NCBI RefSeq assembly: GCF_004208535.1
Contig: NZ_SGIS01000014.1
Location: forward strand, 44,503 to 108,502
DNA length: 64,000 nucleotides
DNA from: Sphingomonas populi
GTDB taxonomy: Bacteria > Pseudomonadota > Alphaproteobacteria > Sphingomonadales > Sphingomonadaceae
Direction of reading: 5' to 3'
Below are positions 18,861 to 28,057 of the stretch, piece by piece (the stretch's first letter is position 1; every line of letters begins with the position of its first letter). Position numbers and translations under genes: made by a program. The notes under the pieces are model-generated. The model was given only the letters and a program-made list of their open reading frames with translations. It searched no databases and was not told where the DNA came from.

Positions 18861-20258
18861 ATGACGACGAGACGAATCTACGCCGGCCACGAACTGCGCG
18901 CACTCCGCGACCGGCTTGGCATCAGCCAGGCGGCGATGGCGGCGCGGATCGGGCTGTCGGTGAGCTATCTGTCGCAGATCGAAAGTGGGCATCGCCCGCT
19001 CACCCCGCGCGTGCTGGCGGCATTGTCGAGCGAGGCGCCGGCGCATTGGGCGCCGCTCGACCCCAATGACGACCGCCGGCTGTTTGCCGAAGCGCTCGAC
19101 GCCGCCGCCGACCCGAGCGTCCCCGCCGAACCGATCGACGAGGCGACCCTGCGCCGCGCGACGCAGCAGCAGCCGCGCCTCGCGCGGCGGCTGGTGGCGA
19201 CGCATCAGGCGTTGCTGCGCGCGCAGGAGCAGTTGCGCATCCTCGACGACCAGCTCGATTCGAGCGCAAGCGCGACCGACCATCTGCCCTGGAACGCGGT
19301 GCGCGACTGGTTCAACGACGCCAGCAACTATGTCGATGCGATCGACCGCCGCGCCGAGGCGCTCGCCGCGCAGATCGCGGAGGGTGATCCGGCGGCGGCG
19401 ATCGCGGCACGGCTGTGCGCCGATTATGGCATCGCCACCGAATATGTCGATGCGCCCGATCTGGTGCGCGCCTTCGACGCCGAGGCGCGCGTACTGCGGA
19501 TCGATGGCGGCCAACCGCCCGAAACGATCCGCTTCGCGCTGGCTGACCGGTACATGCGGCTCGCGGCGACCGATCTGGTCGCGGAGATCGTCGATGCGTC
19601 CGACATCGGTTCCGCTTCGGGGCGGCAATTGCTGAGCGCGGGCCTGTTCAACTATGCGGCCGGCGCGCTGCTGATGCCGTATGAGGTGTTCCGCACCGCC
19701 GCGCGCGCGATGCGCCATGATATCGACCGGCTGCGGCGGCGGTTCGGCACCAGCTTCGAACAGACCTGCCACCGCCTTTCGACGCTGCAACGCCCCGGCG
19801 CCCTCGGCATTCCGTTCTTCTTCTGCCGAGTCGACATGGCGGGCAACATCACCAAGCGCCACTCGGCGACACGGCTCAAGTTCGCGCGGTTCGGCGGTGC
19901 GTGCCCGTTGTGGATCGTCCATGAGGCGGTGGCGATTCCCGATCGAATCCTGGTCCAGCTCGCCGAGACGCCCGATGGGGTGCGCTATATCTCGATCGCG
20001 CGCGGGCTGGTGAAGCCAACCCAGGATTATGGCCGGCTGCCGCGCCGCTATGCGCTCGCGCTCGGCTGCGAAGCGTCGTTCGCGGCCGATTTCGTCTATG
20101 CCGACGGCCTGCGGATCGACGGTGCGGCGACGCCGATCGGCACGTCCTGCCGGATCTGCACGCGCCGCGACTGCGACCAGCGCGCCTTCCCGCCCGCCGC
20201 CGGGCGGATCGTGGTCGATCAGGACCGGCGCGGCACGGTGTCGTATGAACTGGAGTGA
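18861..20258 (+). CDS. pccR: ScfR-family regulator, probably PccR
   Basis: A 465-residue regulator. Residues about 5-60 are an XRE HTH (ELRALRDRLGISQAAMAARI followed by LSVSYLSQIESGHRPL), then a central IrrE/ImmA-like region that appears to lack an HExxH metalloprotease motif, then the ScfR C-terminal domain with a cysteine cluster (GTSCRICTRRDCDQRAF). Short-chain fatty acyl-CoA regulators sense acyl-CoAs and control the matching assimilation genes. Divergence from pccB and a TTTGCAAA-type site between them point to PccR, controlling propionyl-CoA assimilation. The start is the ATG at MTTRRIYAGHELRAL. Confidence 0.9.
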   Translation: MTTRRIYAGHELRALRDRLGISQAAMAARIGLSVSYLSQIESGHRPLTPRVLAALSSEAPAHWAPLDPNDDRRLFAEALDAAADPSVPAEPIDEATLRRATQQQPRLARRLVATHQALLRAQEQLRILDDQLDSSASATDHLPWNAVRDWFNDASNYVDAIDRRAEALAAQIAEGDPAAAIAARLCADYGIATEYVDAPDLVRAFDAEARVLRIDGGQPPETIRFALADRYMRLAATDLVAEIVDASDIGSASGRQLLSAGLFNYAAGALLMPYEVFRTAARAMRHDIDRLRRRFGTSFEQTCHRLSTLQRPGALGIPFFFCRVDMAGNITKRHSATRLKFARFGGACPLWIVHEAVAIPDRILVQLAETPDGVRYISIARGLVKPTQDYGRLPRRYALALGCEASFAADFVYADGLRIDGAATPIGTSCRICTRRDCDQRAFPPAAGRIVVDQDRRGTVSYELE

Positions 20259-20280
20259 ACCACGCCATCCAAAGCCGCGC

Positions 20281-20362
20281 CCGTTCCCCCGCGAAAGCGG
20301 GGGTCCAGAGCAACGAACGCCGCGCTGCTTGGCTCTGGACCCCCGCTTTCGCGGGGGAACGG
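20281..20362. repeat. 80-nt long-armed palindrome (GTTCCCCCGCGAAAGC family), copy 1
   Basis: Arms of about 31 bases begin CCGTTCCCCCGCGAAAGCGG and end with its complement; each arm also folds on itself (CCCCGCgaaaGCGGGG). The loop is about 20 bases. A near-identical copy is at 60767-60846. It lies between pccR and xseB. Confidence 0.9.
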
Positions 20363-20384
20363 GTTGTCGCGCGTGCAGCACTGC

Positions 20385-20413
20385 TTGACCCTCGTCGTGC
20401 GGCTCGCGCATAG
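20385..20413 (+). promoter_or_regulatory. candidate promoter of xseB-ispA
   Basis: TTGACC at 20385-20390, 17 bases, then GCATAG. The start codon of xseB follows after 7 bases, so the message would have almost no leader, consistent with the lack of a clear Shine-Dalgarno there. Confidence 0.3.
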
Positions 20414-20420
20414 CGGCGCG

Positions 20421-20663
20421 ATGGATCGACCGATTGAAGATTTGACGTTCGAGGATGCGCTGCGCGAGCTCGAAACCATCGTTTCGCAGCTCGAGACCGG
20501 CACCGCGCCGCTCGACGAGGCGATCCGCCTCTACGAGCGTGGCGACCGGCTGCGCCGCCGCTGCGCCGAGCGGCTCGACGCCGCGCAGGCACGGATCGAA
20601 GCGATCCGACTCGACGCGGAAGGGCGCCCCGCCGCCGTGCAACCCTTCGCTGCGAGTTCCTGA
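20421..20663 (+). CDS. xseB: exodeoxyribonuclease VII small subunit
   Basis: An 80-residue helical-hairpin protein with the XseB signature LTFEDALRELETIVSQLETG followed by PLDEAIRLYERGDRLRRRC. XseB subunits wrap the large subunit XseA, forming the exonuclease that degrades single-stranded DNA to oligonucleotides. xseA is not in the window. The ATG at MDRPIEDLTF sets the expected length; an earlier in-frame start would run into the repeat. Its stop codon overlaps the ispA start (TGATG), the conserved xseB-ispA pairing seen in many proteobacteria. Confidence 0.93.
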   Translation: MDRPIEDLTFEDALRELETIVSQLETGTAPLDEAIRLYERGDRLRRRCAERLDAAQARIEAIRLDAEGRPAAVQPFAASS

Positions 20664-21565
20664 TGATCGCGCTTGCCCCCCTTTCGCTCGGTGATGCCCT
20701 GGCCGAAGTCAGCGCAGATATCGATGCGCGCTTCGATACGTTGCTCAGCGTTCCCGACGATCCGCGCCGCGACCTCTACGCGGCGATGCGGCATGCCGCG
20801 ATCGGTGGTGGCAAGCGGCTGCGCCCGCTGCTGACCTATGCCACCTCGCGGCTGTTCGGGGTCGATCGCGACTGCGCGGGGCGGGCCGGTCTCGCGATCG
20901 AGTGCATCCATGTCTATTCGCTGATCCACGACGATCTGCCGTCGATGGACGACGATGACATGCGGCGCGGCAAGCCGACCGTCCACAAGCTCTACGACGA
21001 GGCGACCGCGATCCTCGCTGGCGATTCGCTCCACGCACTCGCCTTCGAGGTGCTGGCTGATCCCGAGACGCATGCCGATCCGTTCGTGCGCAGCGAACTG
21101 GTGCTCGATCTTGCCCGCGCCGCCGGCCCCGCTGGCATGGCGGGCGGACAGATGATGGACATCGAAGCGGAGAAATCGAGCTTCGACCTGCCCACCATCA
21201 CCCGGCTTCAGGCGATGAAGACCGGCGCGCTGATCGCCTGTTCGGTCGAGGCCGGCGCGATCCTCGGGCGGTTGCCCGCCGAGGGGCGCGCGCACCTGCG
21301 CGGCTATGCGCGCGACATCGGCCTCGCCTTCCAGATCGCCGACGACATCCTCGATGTCGAGGGGGACGAGGCGGCGGTCGGCAAGAAGCTCGGCAAGGAT
21401 GGCGATGCCGGCAAGGAGACCTTCCTGTCGCTGCTCGGCCTGCCGCGCGCGCGCGAACAGGCGCGGATGCTGGTCGATCAGGCGATCGCCCATCTCGGCA
21501 GCTACGGCGCAGAGGCCGATCTGTTGCGGGACATCGCCCGCTTCATCCTCGAAAGGGATCGGTGA
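20663..21565 (+). CDS. ispA: farnesyl diphosphate synthase
   Basis: A 300-residue trans-prenyltransferase condensing IPP with DMAPP and GPP to give farnesyl diphosphate for ubiquinone, undecaprenyl phosphate and carotenoids. First Asp-rich motif DDLPSMDDDD at 90-99 and second DDILD at 227-231; GGGKRLRP at 48-55 binds diphosphate. The spacing inside the first motif (DDxxxxD) and the length fit short-chain FPP synthases. It overlaps the xseB stop and precedes coaD by about 90 bases. Confidence 0.94.
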   Translation: MIALAPLSLGDALAEVSADIDARFDTLLSVPDDPRRDLYAAMRHAAIGGGKRLRPLLTYATSRLFGVDRDCAGRAGLAIECIHVYSLIHDDLPSMDDDDMRRGKPTVHKLYDEATAILAGDSLHALAFEVLADPETHADPFVRSELVLDLARAAGPAGMAGGQMMDIEAEKSSFDLPTITRLQAMKTGALIACSVEAGAILGRLPAEGRAHLRGYARDIGLAFQIADDILDVEGDEAAVGKKLGKDGDAGKETFLSLLGLPRAREQARMLVDQAIAHLGSYGAEADLLRDIARFILERDR

Positions 21566-21653
21566 TTCACCGTCGGCCCGGCGCGGTCAGGACAGACTGC
21601 GCCGGGGCGACGGGTTTGTTGCGTCCCCTGCCCTCTCACCTCTGGAGCAGATC

Positions 21654-22160
21654 ATGACCACCCGAACCGGCGTCTATCCCGGCACCTTCGACCCGATCAC
21701 GCTCGGCCATATGGACATCATCCGGCGCGGCGCGAAGCTGGTCGATCGGCTCGTCATCGGCGTCACCACCAACGCCTCCAAATCGCCGATGTTCAGCCTG
21801 CCCGAGCGGCTCGCGATGGTGCAACGCGAAGTGGCGCAGATCGAAGGCGATGTTCAGGTCGTCAGTTTCGATTCGCTGCTGATGGATTTCGCCGAGCGCG
21901 AGGGCGCGCGTGTCATCGTGCGGGGCCTGCGCGCGGTCGCCGATTTCGAATATGAATATCAGATGGCCGGCATGAACCAGCAGATCAACCCGCGCATCGA
22001 GACGGTGTTCCTGATGGCCGACGTGTCGCTGCAACCGATCGCCAGCCGGCTCGTCAAGGAAATCGCGCTGTACGGCGGCCCGATCGGCCGCTTCGTGACG
22101 CCGACGGTGGCGGAAGAAGTGGCGGCGCGCGTGGAGCAGATCGGGCGCAAGGGTTCGTAA
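21654..22160 (+). CDS. coaD: phosphopantetheine adenylyltransferase
   Basis: A 168-residue nucleotidyltransferase catalysing the penultimate step of coenzyme A synthesis. PGTFDPITLGH (residues 9-19) is the diagnostic HxGH-type motif; IVRGLRAVADFEYEYQMAGMN and FLMADVSLQPIASRLVKEIA are conserved CoaD segments. The ATG follows TGGAG by 6 bases. It lies in the housekeeping block after ispA, in the same direction as the cyclophilin gene. Confidence 0.96.
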   Translation: MTTRTGVYPGTFDPITLGHMDIIRRGAKLVDRLVIGVTTNASKSPMFSLPERLAMVQREVAQIEGDVQVVSFDSLLMDFAEREGARVIVRGLRAVADFEYEYQMAGMNQQINPRIETVFLMADVSLQPIASRLVKEIALYGGPIGRFVTPTVAEEVAARVEQIGRKGS

Positions 22161-22202
22161 TCGCCGCCGGTTTGTGGCGCTCACATCGCCAGATTACGCG
22201 AC

Positions 22203-22226
22203 GGCCCCGGCCTGCGCCGGGGCGAC
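22203..22226. repeat. single REP unit (GGCCCCGG...GGGGCGAC)
   Basis: One unit of the family at 5467-5552, preceded by the same conserved flank (CATCGCCAGATTACGCGAC). It lies between coaD and the cyclophilin gene. Confidence 0.75.
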
Positions 22227-22311
22227 GATGGGCGCTACACAGGTTCAGATTGGCGCAAGCCGGGATTTGCTTTAAGCGCTGGCGCCACCATCTGCCTATC
22301 GCGGGGACATA

Positions 22312-23049
22312 ATGCGTTTTCTTGTTCGGTTCGTCGTGTTCCTCCTCGCTATCCTCGCTGCCCCGGCATTCGCGCAGGTCATCGATACCCCCATCGCCGG
22401 TCGTCCGCCGATCCCGTCCGCCACCGACCCCGAGAACCTGTGGTATCTCGATCTGTCGACCGGCGGCCGCGTCATCATCTGGCTGCGCCCCGACGCCGCG
22501 CCGAAAACGGTCGAGCGCATCAAGATCCTCACCCGCCAGCATTTCTATGACGGCCTGCCCTTCCACCGCGTGATCGAAGGCTTCATGGCGCAGGGCGGCG
22601 ACCCCAAGGGCGATGGCACCGGCGGCTCGACGCTTCCCGATCTCAAGGCCGAGTTCAACTGGCTGCCGCATGTGCGCGGCGCCGTCTCCGCCGCGCGCGC
22701 CGAGAAGGAGGACAGCGCCAACAGCCAGTTCTTCATCGTGTTCGATCCCAAGCTGTCGCTCGACAAGAAATACACCGTGTTCGGCCGGGTTATCGACGGG
22801 ATGCAATATGTCGATGCGATCACGCGCGGCGAGCCGCCCGCGAACCCGTCGCGGATCGTCCATGCCTATATCGCGGCGGACCATCCGCCTGCTTATGTGC
22901 CCGCGCCGCCGCCCGCCCCGGCCGCGACGCTGTCGCCGAGCAGCCTTGGCGGCGCATTCCTGACGCCCGGCACCCCTGCGCCCAAGCCCGCAAGCGGCAA
23001 GACGTTGCGCGCGCCAGCGGTGGTCAAGCCCAAGGCCAAAGCGCAGTAA
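22312..23049 (+). CDS. periplasmic cyclophilin-type peptidyl-prolyl isomerase
   Basis: A 245-residue protein with a Sec signal peptide ([21 protein letters not shown], cleavage after about residue 21), a cyclophilin domain ([50 protein letters not shown]) and a Pro/Ala/Lys-rich tail of about 55 residues. The active-site arginine in FHRV and the QFFI strand are present, so it should catalyse proline isomerisation during envelope protein folding. The tail is probably disordered. It precedes queA by 19 bases, so the two may share a transcript. Confidence 0.92.
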   Translation: MRFLVRFVVFLLAILAAPAFAQVIDTPIAGRPPIPSATDPENLWYLDLSTGGRVIIWLRPDAAPKTVERIKILTRQHFYDGLPFHRVIEGFMAQGGDPKGDGTGGSTLPDLKAEFNWLPHVRGAVSAARAEKEDSANSQFFIVFDPKLSLDKKYTVFGRVIDGMQYVDAITRGEPPANPSRIVHAYIAADHPPAYVPAPPPAPAATLSPSSLGGAFLTPGTPAPKPASGKTLRAPAVVKPKAKAQ

Positions 23050-23068
23050 CGCTGCCCGAAACGTCGTC

Positions 23069-24094
23069 ATGAAGGTCGATCTGTTCGATTTCGCGCTGCC
23101 GCCCGAGCGGATCGCGTTGCGCCCCGCAAGCCCGCGCGATTCGGCGCGGCTGCTGGTGCTCGACGGCGATGCGACGCGCGACCTCGCCGTCACCGACCTG
23201 CCCGGCCAGCTTCGCGCCGGCGACATGCTGGTGTTCAACGACACGCGCGTCATCCCCGCCCAGTTGGAGGGCATTCGGGGAGACGCGAAGATCGGCGCGA
23301 CGCTCCACAAGCGCGAAGGGCCGCGCCGCTGGCGGGCGTTCATCCGCAACGCGCGGCGTATCCGCGACGGCGAGGCGATCGATTTCGGCGGCGGCGTGTC
23401 CGCAATCGCGAGCGAACGCCAGGAGGATGGCAGCTTCGCGCTGACCTTCGCCGGCGAGGAGCCGGTCGAACTGCTGCTCGAACGTGCCGGGCGGATGCCG
23501 CTGCCGCCCTATATCGCCTCGAAGCGCGCCGCCGATGCGCGCGATCTCGACGATTACCAGACGATGTTCGCGGCCGAGAAAGGCGCAGTCGCCGCCCCCA
23601 CAGCGGCGTTGCACTTCACGCCCGAGCTAATGACGGCACTCGATGCCGCCGGGATCGGCCATGCGACGCTGACGTTGCACGTCGGCGCAGGCACCTTCCT
23701 GCCGGTCAAGGCCGAGGACACCGCCGCGCACCGGATGCACACCGAATGGGGCCGCATCGACCCCGCCACCGCCGCACGGCTCAACGCCGTGCGCGCTGCC
23801 GGCGGGCGCGTGATCGCGGTCGGCACCACCAGCCTGCGCCTGATCGAAAGCGCCGCCGACCGCGACGGCATCATCCAGCCGTTCGAAGGCGACACCGCGA
23901 TCTTCATCACCCCCGGCTATCGCTTCAAGGGCGTGGACGGGCTGATGACCAACTTCCATCTGCCGCGCTCGACACTGTTCATGCTGGTCTCGGCGCTGAT
24001 GGGGCTGGAGCGGATGCAGGCCGCGTACGCGCATGCCATCGCGAATGGCTATCGGTTCTATTCCTACGGGGATGCGTCGCTGCTGCTGCCGTAG
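23069..24094 (+). CDS. queA: S-adenosylmethionine:tRNA ribosyltransferase-isomerase
   Basis: A 341-residue enzyme of queuosine synthesis, transferring and isomerising the ribosyl part of SAM onto preQ1 at wobble position 34 of tRNA. The N-terminus [18 protein letters not shown] is characteristic, as are [31 protein letters not shown] and [19 protein letters not shown]. The usual partner tgt is absent; a tRNA-Leu gene on the opposite strand follows. queC and queE of the same pathway lie at the right end of the window. Confidence 0.96.
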   Translation: MKVDLFDFALPPERIALRPASPRDSARLLVLDGDATRDLAVTDLPGQLRAGDMLVFNDTRVIPAQLEGIRGDAKIGATLHKREGPRRWRAFIRNARRIRDGEAIDFGGGVSAIASERQEDGSFALTFAGEEPVELLLERAGRMPLPPYIASKRAADARDLDDYQTMFAAEKGAVAAPTAALHFTPELMTALDAAGIGHATLTLHVGAGTFLPVKAEDTAAHRMHTEWGRIDPATAARLNAVRAAGGRVIAVGTTSLRLIESAADRDGIIQPFEGDTAIFITPGYRFKGVDGLMTNFHLPRSTLFMLVSALMGLERMQAAYAHAIANGYRFYSYGDASLLLP

Positions 24095-24132
24095 CGCGGG
24101 GCCTTCACGGGAAGCACCCGAGGTCTCGTAAA

Positions 24133-24217
24133 TGGTGCGGGCGGTCGGGGTCGAACCGACACTCCTTGCGGAACGGGATTTTGAGTCCCGCGCGTCTACC
24201 AATTTCACCACGCCCGC
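24133..24217 (-). tRNA. tRNA-Leu (anticodon CAA)
   Basis: An 85-base gene read on the minus strand: acceptor GCGGGCG pairs with CGCCCGC, discriminator A, encoded CCA. The D-arm contains GGTAGACGC, the anticodon stem CGGGA/TCCCG encloses loop CTCAAAA (anticodon CAA, codon UUG), a long variable arm is present, and the T-arm reads GGTTCGACCCC. It overlaps no protein gene and faces queA. Confidence 0.96.
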
Positions 24218-24311
24218 ACGGCATCCGGCGGAGCCGGTCAGCGAAGGCATGCGCTATATGCAAGCCCGGCGCGGATTTCCAGACCGAATCCGCAAATGGC
24301 ACACAGCTACG

Positions 24312-25211
24312 CTATTCGCGGGCGCCCTCGCGCAGCAGATCGAGCAGCAGTGCGAAGGCGGGCGTCGGTTGGCGTCGGCTGGGATAATAGAGATGATAGC
24401 CAGCAAAAGGCGGGCACCAGTCCTCCAGCACACGCACCAACCGGCCGCTAGCGACATCGGCGAGGACATATTGATCGGGCAGGAAGGCGATGCCGAAGCC
24501 GGCGCGGGCGGCGCGCAGGATCATCGGCACGTCGTTCGACGTGAATTGCCCATCGACTCGCAGCCGCAGATGCTGGTCGTCGCGGTCGAGCTCCCACGCG
24601 TAGAGATCGCCGAGCGTCGACAGCCGCAGGTTGATGCAGACGTGCGTCGCCAGATCCTGCGGGGTCGTCGGCGCGGGGTGGCGCGCGAAATAGTCGGGCG
24701 AGGCGACCGCTGCCATGCGCAGATCGGGGCCGATCCGTACCGCGATCATGTCCGCCGCGACGCGCTCGCTCAGCCGCACGCCGGCATCGAACCGCTCGGC
24801 GACGATATCGCGCAGGCCCGAGTCGACGCTGATCTCGACCTTCACCTCGGGATAGTCGGTCATCAGCCTGTGGACGGCGGGCCACAATATCGTCTCGGCG
24901 GAATGCTGGGTGGCGGTGATGCGGATCGTGCCCGCCGGGCGTTCGCGCAACTCACCGAGCGCGGAGAGTTGCCCCTCGATCTCGTCGAACGCCGGGCCGA
25001 GCTTGGCGACCAGCCGCTCGCCCGCCTCCGTCGGGGCGACGCTGCGCGTGGTGCGCGACAGCAGCCGCACGCCAAGCCGCGTCTCCAGCCGGCGGACGGT
25101 ATGGCTGAGCGCCGATTGCGACACACCGAGCCGCGCGGCGGCACGGGTGAAGCTGCGCTCCTGCGCCACGGCGAGGAAGGCGTTCAGATCGACGAGATCG
25201 TCGCGGCGCAT
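24312..25211 (-). CDS. LysR-type transcriptional regulator
   Basis: A 299-residue regulator with N-terminal winged HTH (LNAFLAVAQERSFTRAAARL followed by GVSQSALSHTVRRLETRLGVRLL) and a LysR effector domain (GTIRITATQHSAE onward, IAVRIGPDLRMAAVASPDYF). It belongs to the subgroup that usually sits beside oxidoreductases, but here the upstream gene on the same strand is a TonB-dependent receptor and no reductase is adjacent. Target and inducer are unknown. Confidence 0.9.
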   Translation of the reverse strand: MRRDDLVDLNAFLAVAQERSFTRAAARLGVSQSALSHTVRRLETRLGVRLLSRTTRSVAPTEAGERLVAKLGPAFDEIEGQLSALGELRERPAGTIRITATQHSAETILWPAVHRLMTDYPEVKVEISVDSGLRDIVAERFDAGVRLSERVAADMIAVRIGPDLRMAAVASPDYFARHPAPTTPQDLATHVCINLRLSTLGDLYAWELDRDDQHLRLRVDGQFTSNDVPMILRAARAGFGIAFLPDQYVLADVASGRLVRVLEDWCPPFAGYHLYYPSRRQPTPAFALLLDLLREGARE

Positions 25212-25335
25212 CGATGAACCCTCATCATGAGATCAGGCGGTTATCGCCTAACCGGCATGATGGGAACCCGATCAGGCGATCACGCGCCGGAACCTTCCCC
25301 AAAGCCCCGACGCGTCCGCTCCCCCCGTCGGAGCC

Positions 25336-27912
25336 TTAGAACTTCATGCCGCCGCGAATGCCGATCGTGCGCGGGGTGCTGGTGACGATATACGGGCGCT
25401 GCGAACATGTGCCGCACTCCGCGAAGCGAGAAAGCTGCGCGCGTTCGTCCCAGACGTTTTGCGCGAAGACTTCCAGCGAAAAGGCCGGCCACTCCGCGCC
25501 CAGGGCGAGATCGCCCGTCGTATATTCCTTGAGACGCCCGAGCGACTGCGCCGGGTTATATTGCACCCCGGTCGGACCGAACGCGACGAGACGAATATCC
25601 GACGAGGCCGAACTCTGGTGCGCGACAAGCACCTGACCATAGACCTTCGCGACGCCGACCGGCACCGTGTAGCGTGCCGTTCCGTTGATCTTGAAGCGCG
25701 GCGTGATCGGCATGCGCGTGCCCGCCGGAGCGGCCACGAAGTCGCCTGCTACGCCGTCGCACTGTGGACTCGGATCGTCGCCGCCGCACAAATTCTGTCG
25801 GATTTTGGCATCGGTATAGGCACCCGCAGCCGTCAGCGTGAGACCGCCGGCCGTCAGATTAGCATCCGCTTCGATGCCGCGAATGCGGGCGCTCGGGCCG
25901 TTGTTGATGATCGTGAAGCTGTTCTGGCCGAGGAACGAGAATTGGAACTTCTTCCAATCCTGCTGGTAGATCGCCGCATTGATGTGGAGCTTGCCACCGA
26001 GCAAGGTCGTCTTGGCGCCGATTTCGTAATTGGTCAGGAAGTCTGGTTCATAGGGCGCCTGATCGGCACGGCGGTTGATGCCGCCCGGCCGGAAGCCGCG
26101 CGACCAGGTGCCGTAGAGCAGGAAGTCCCTGCTCGGCTTCCAGGTGAGGTTGAGCTTGTGGGTGAAGCCCTGCCCCGACGCCTTGACGGGCGTGATCCCC
26201 TCGCCGACGACATAGGTGCCGAGATTGGTGCAGGGACCACCGGCGACGGCGGCTGGAAGCAGGACGGAATCGGTGACACCAGCACTCTGCGCGTCACGCA
26301 ACCGCTGGCCCGTGCTGGTGAAGCACGCGGCCACGCCCGTCTTCGAACTGCCCGCACCGTTCGGCGGGGGATTGCCGTCGGCTCCCTGGAAATAGGCTGG
26401 ATTGCGCCCGAAGCCGTAAAAGCCGATCAGCGTATTGTCGTAGATGAAGCCGCGCCCGCCGGCGGTGAGGGTCAGCGTCGGCAGGATGTCGAAAGCCGCT
26501 TCGCCGAAGATCGCATAATCCTTGTCGATGCGGTGCTGTTGCGTCAGCCACAAGGTCCCGGGATGGCCGTTGACCGAGAGTTCGGGGGCGAGGCCGTCGA
26601 CCCGGTAATCCTGATGGATCAGGTTGCTCTGGCGCTGGTAGAACAGGCCCGAGACGACACGGAAACGCTCGTCCTGCGGCGAGGCGACGCGCAGTTCCTG
26701 GCTCATCTTCTTGAAATGATCGCTGCCCAGGATGTTCTGGCGCGGATCGATGGTGTTGCCGTTCTTGTCGTGGAAATAGAAATAGCCGGCATTGCCACCG
26801 ACCGAGGAATAGAGGTGGTCATAGGCTTCGGCATAATCGGTATAGTCGCTCGACTGCTGATCCTGCCGGTCGAGATAGGCGCCGGCATAGGTCAGATCCC
26901 AATTGCCAACCTTGCCCTGGATGGTCAGCGCCGCCTGAATGAATCGGTCATGACGATATTCCGGGAAGAAATGCTGGACCTGCAGATCGCCGACGTTGGG
27001 GTCCATCGCATAGGCGCCGTGGTATTTCGCTTCCTGATAGAGAACGGTCGGCGTCACGGTCCAACTGTCGTCGAGATCGATCTTCAGCGCGGCGCGGCCG
27101 CCCCACAGATCGGACTCGTTGTAGTCCTTCTTCACGAAGGCCTTGTTGTTGACGACGATGCCGCCGTTGGTCGCGGTGCAGGCGTTGTTGGTCGGCTCTG
27201 GCAAGTAACTGCGGCACCCGGCGACATTGTCGATATAGCCGGCGTCGCGTTCGTAGAAGCCCGACACGCGCAGCGCCATAATCGCGTTGAGGGGCGCGTT
27301 GATCATCCCCTCGACCTTGCCGCCGACGCCGCCGTGGGCGACGGTGTTCACCTCGCCATCGACGCGGCCATAGAAGTGGCTGAGGTCAGGCTTGTTGGTG
27401 ATGATGCGGACGGTGCCCGCTTCCGACGAGGCGCCGTACAGCGTGCCCTGCGGGCCGGCGAGGCTTTCGATTCGCGCGACGTCGTAGATGTGGATGTCAA
27501 GCGTGCCGCCGATCGTCGTGATCGGCTGTTCGTCGAGATAGAAGCCGACCGAGGGCAGCGAACCAGAATGGTTGCCGTCGCCGCCCGACGCGACGCCGCG
27601 CATGTAGACAGTGGTCGAACCGGGCTGAATGGTCTGGAACGAGACCGAGGGCAGCAACTGGGTATATTGGTTGAAATTGCTGATGTTGAGCTGGTCGAGC
27701 CGCTTGGTGCCAATCGCCTGGATACTGATCGGCACGCTCGACAGGCTTTCCTCACGCTTCTGCGCGGTGACGATGATATCGCCAGTCTCGGGCTGCTGAT
27801 CGGCAACAGGTGTCGGCGCCGACGCCGGCGCGCTCTGCGCCTCGGCGAGCGCGGGAAGGAAAGCCGCCGACGCGAGCAACAACGACGCAACCGCGCCAGC
27901 CCCAAACTTCAT
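25336..27912 (-). CDS. TonB-dependent outer-membrane receptor
   Basis: An 858-residue receptor: signal peptide to about residue 26 (MKFGAGAVASLLLASAAFLP, ending in Ala-rich sequence), TonB-box-like DIIVTAQKREESL, plug domain (SVPISIQAIG, RGVASGGDGNHSGS, GPQGTLYGASSEAGTVRI) and a 22-strand barrel ending in aromatic F. The start follows a GGGGGAATAGGA stretch. The plug resembles the large sphingomonad family with no assigned siderophore ligand; ligand unknown. A TPR-sulfotransferase gene lies immediately upstream on the same strand, a pairing that recurs in sphingomonads and caulobacters. Confidence 0.93.
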   Translation of the reverse strand: MKFGAGAVASLLLASAAFLPALAEAQSAPASAPTPVADQQPETGDIIVTAQKREESLSSVPISIQAIGTKRLDQLNISNFNQYTQLLPSVSFQTIQPGSTTVYMRGVASGGDGNHSGSLPSVGFYLDEQPITTIGGTLDIHIYDVARIESLAGPQGTLYGASSEAGTVRIITNKPDLSHFYGRVDGEVNTVAHGGVGGKVEGMINAPLNAIMALRVSGFYERDAGYIDNVAGCRSYLPEPTNNACTATNGGIVVNNKAFVKKDYNESDLWGGRAALKIDLDDSWTVTPTVLYQEAKYHGAYAMDPNVGDLQVQHFFPEYRHDRFIQAALTIQGKVGNWDLTYAGAYLDRQDQQSSDYTDYAEAYDHLYSSVGGNAGYFYFHDKNGNTIDPRQNILGSDHFKKMSQELRVASPQDERFRVVSGLFYQRQSNLIHQDYRVDGLAPELSVNGHPGTLWLTQQHRIDKDYAIFGEAAFDILPTLTLTAGGRGFIYDNTLIGFYGFGRNPAYFQGADGNPPPNGAGSSKTGVAACFTSTGQRLRDAQSAGVTDSVLLPAAVAGGPCTNLGTYVVGEGITPVKASGQGFTHKLNLTWKPSRDFLLYGTWSRGFRPGGINRRADQAPYEPDFLTNYEIGAKTTLLGGKLHINAAIYQQDWKKFQFSFLGQNSFTIINNGPSARIRGIEADANLTAGGLTLTAAGAYTDAKIRQNLCGGDDPSPQCDGVAGDFVAAPAGTRMPITPRFKINGTARYTVPVGVAKVYGQVLVAHQSSASSDIRLVAFGPTGVQYNPAQSLGRLKEYTTGDLALGAEWPAFSLEVFAQNVWDERAQLSRFAECGTCSQRPYIVTSTPRTIGIRGGMKF

Positions 27913-28057
27913 TCCTATTCCCCCAAGGAAGCAACCGTTCCCAACAGGGTGTGCCGCGCTGCAACAATCGTCAATCGGCTCCGTCATGGGAGCGTCATTT
28001 GGGCAAGCGCGCGTGGCAGATTTGCAACGTTATGTGTCTGGCGGCGTGGCGGACGTG

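Noticed and set aside
24133..24311. tRNA-Leu as an integration site for a genomic island
   Set aside because: No integrase or direct repeat of the tRNA 3' end is visible nearby; flanking genes look native.
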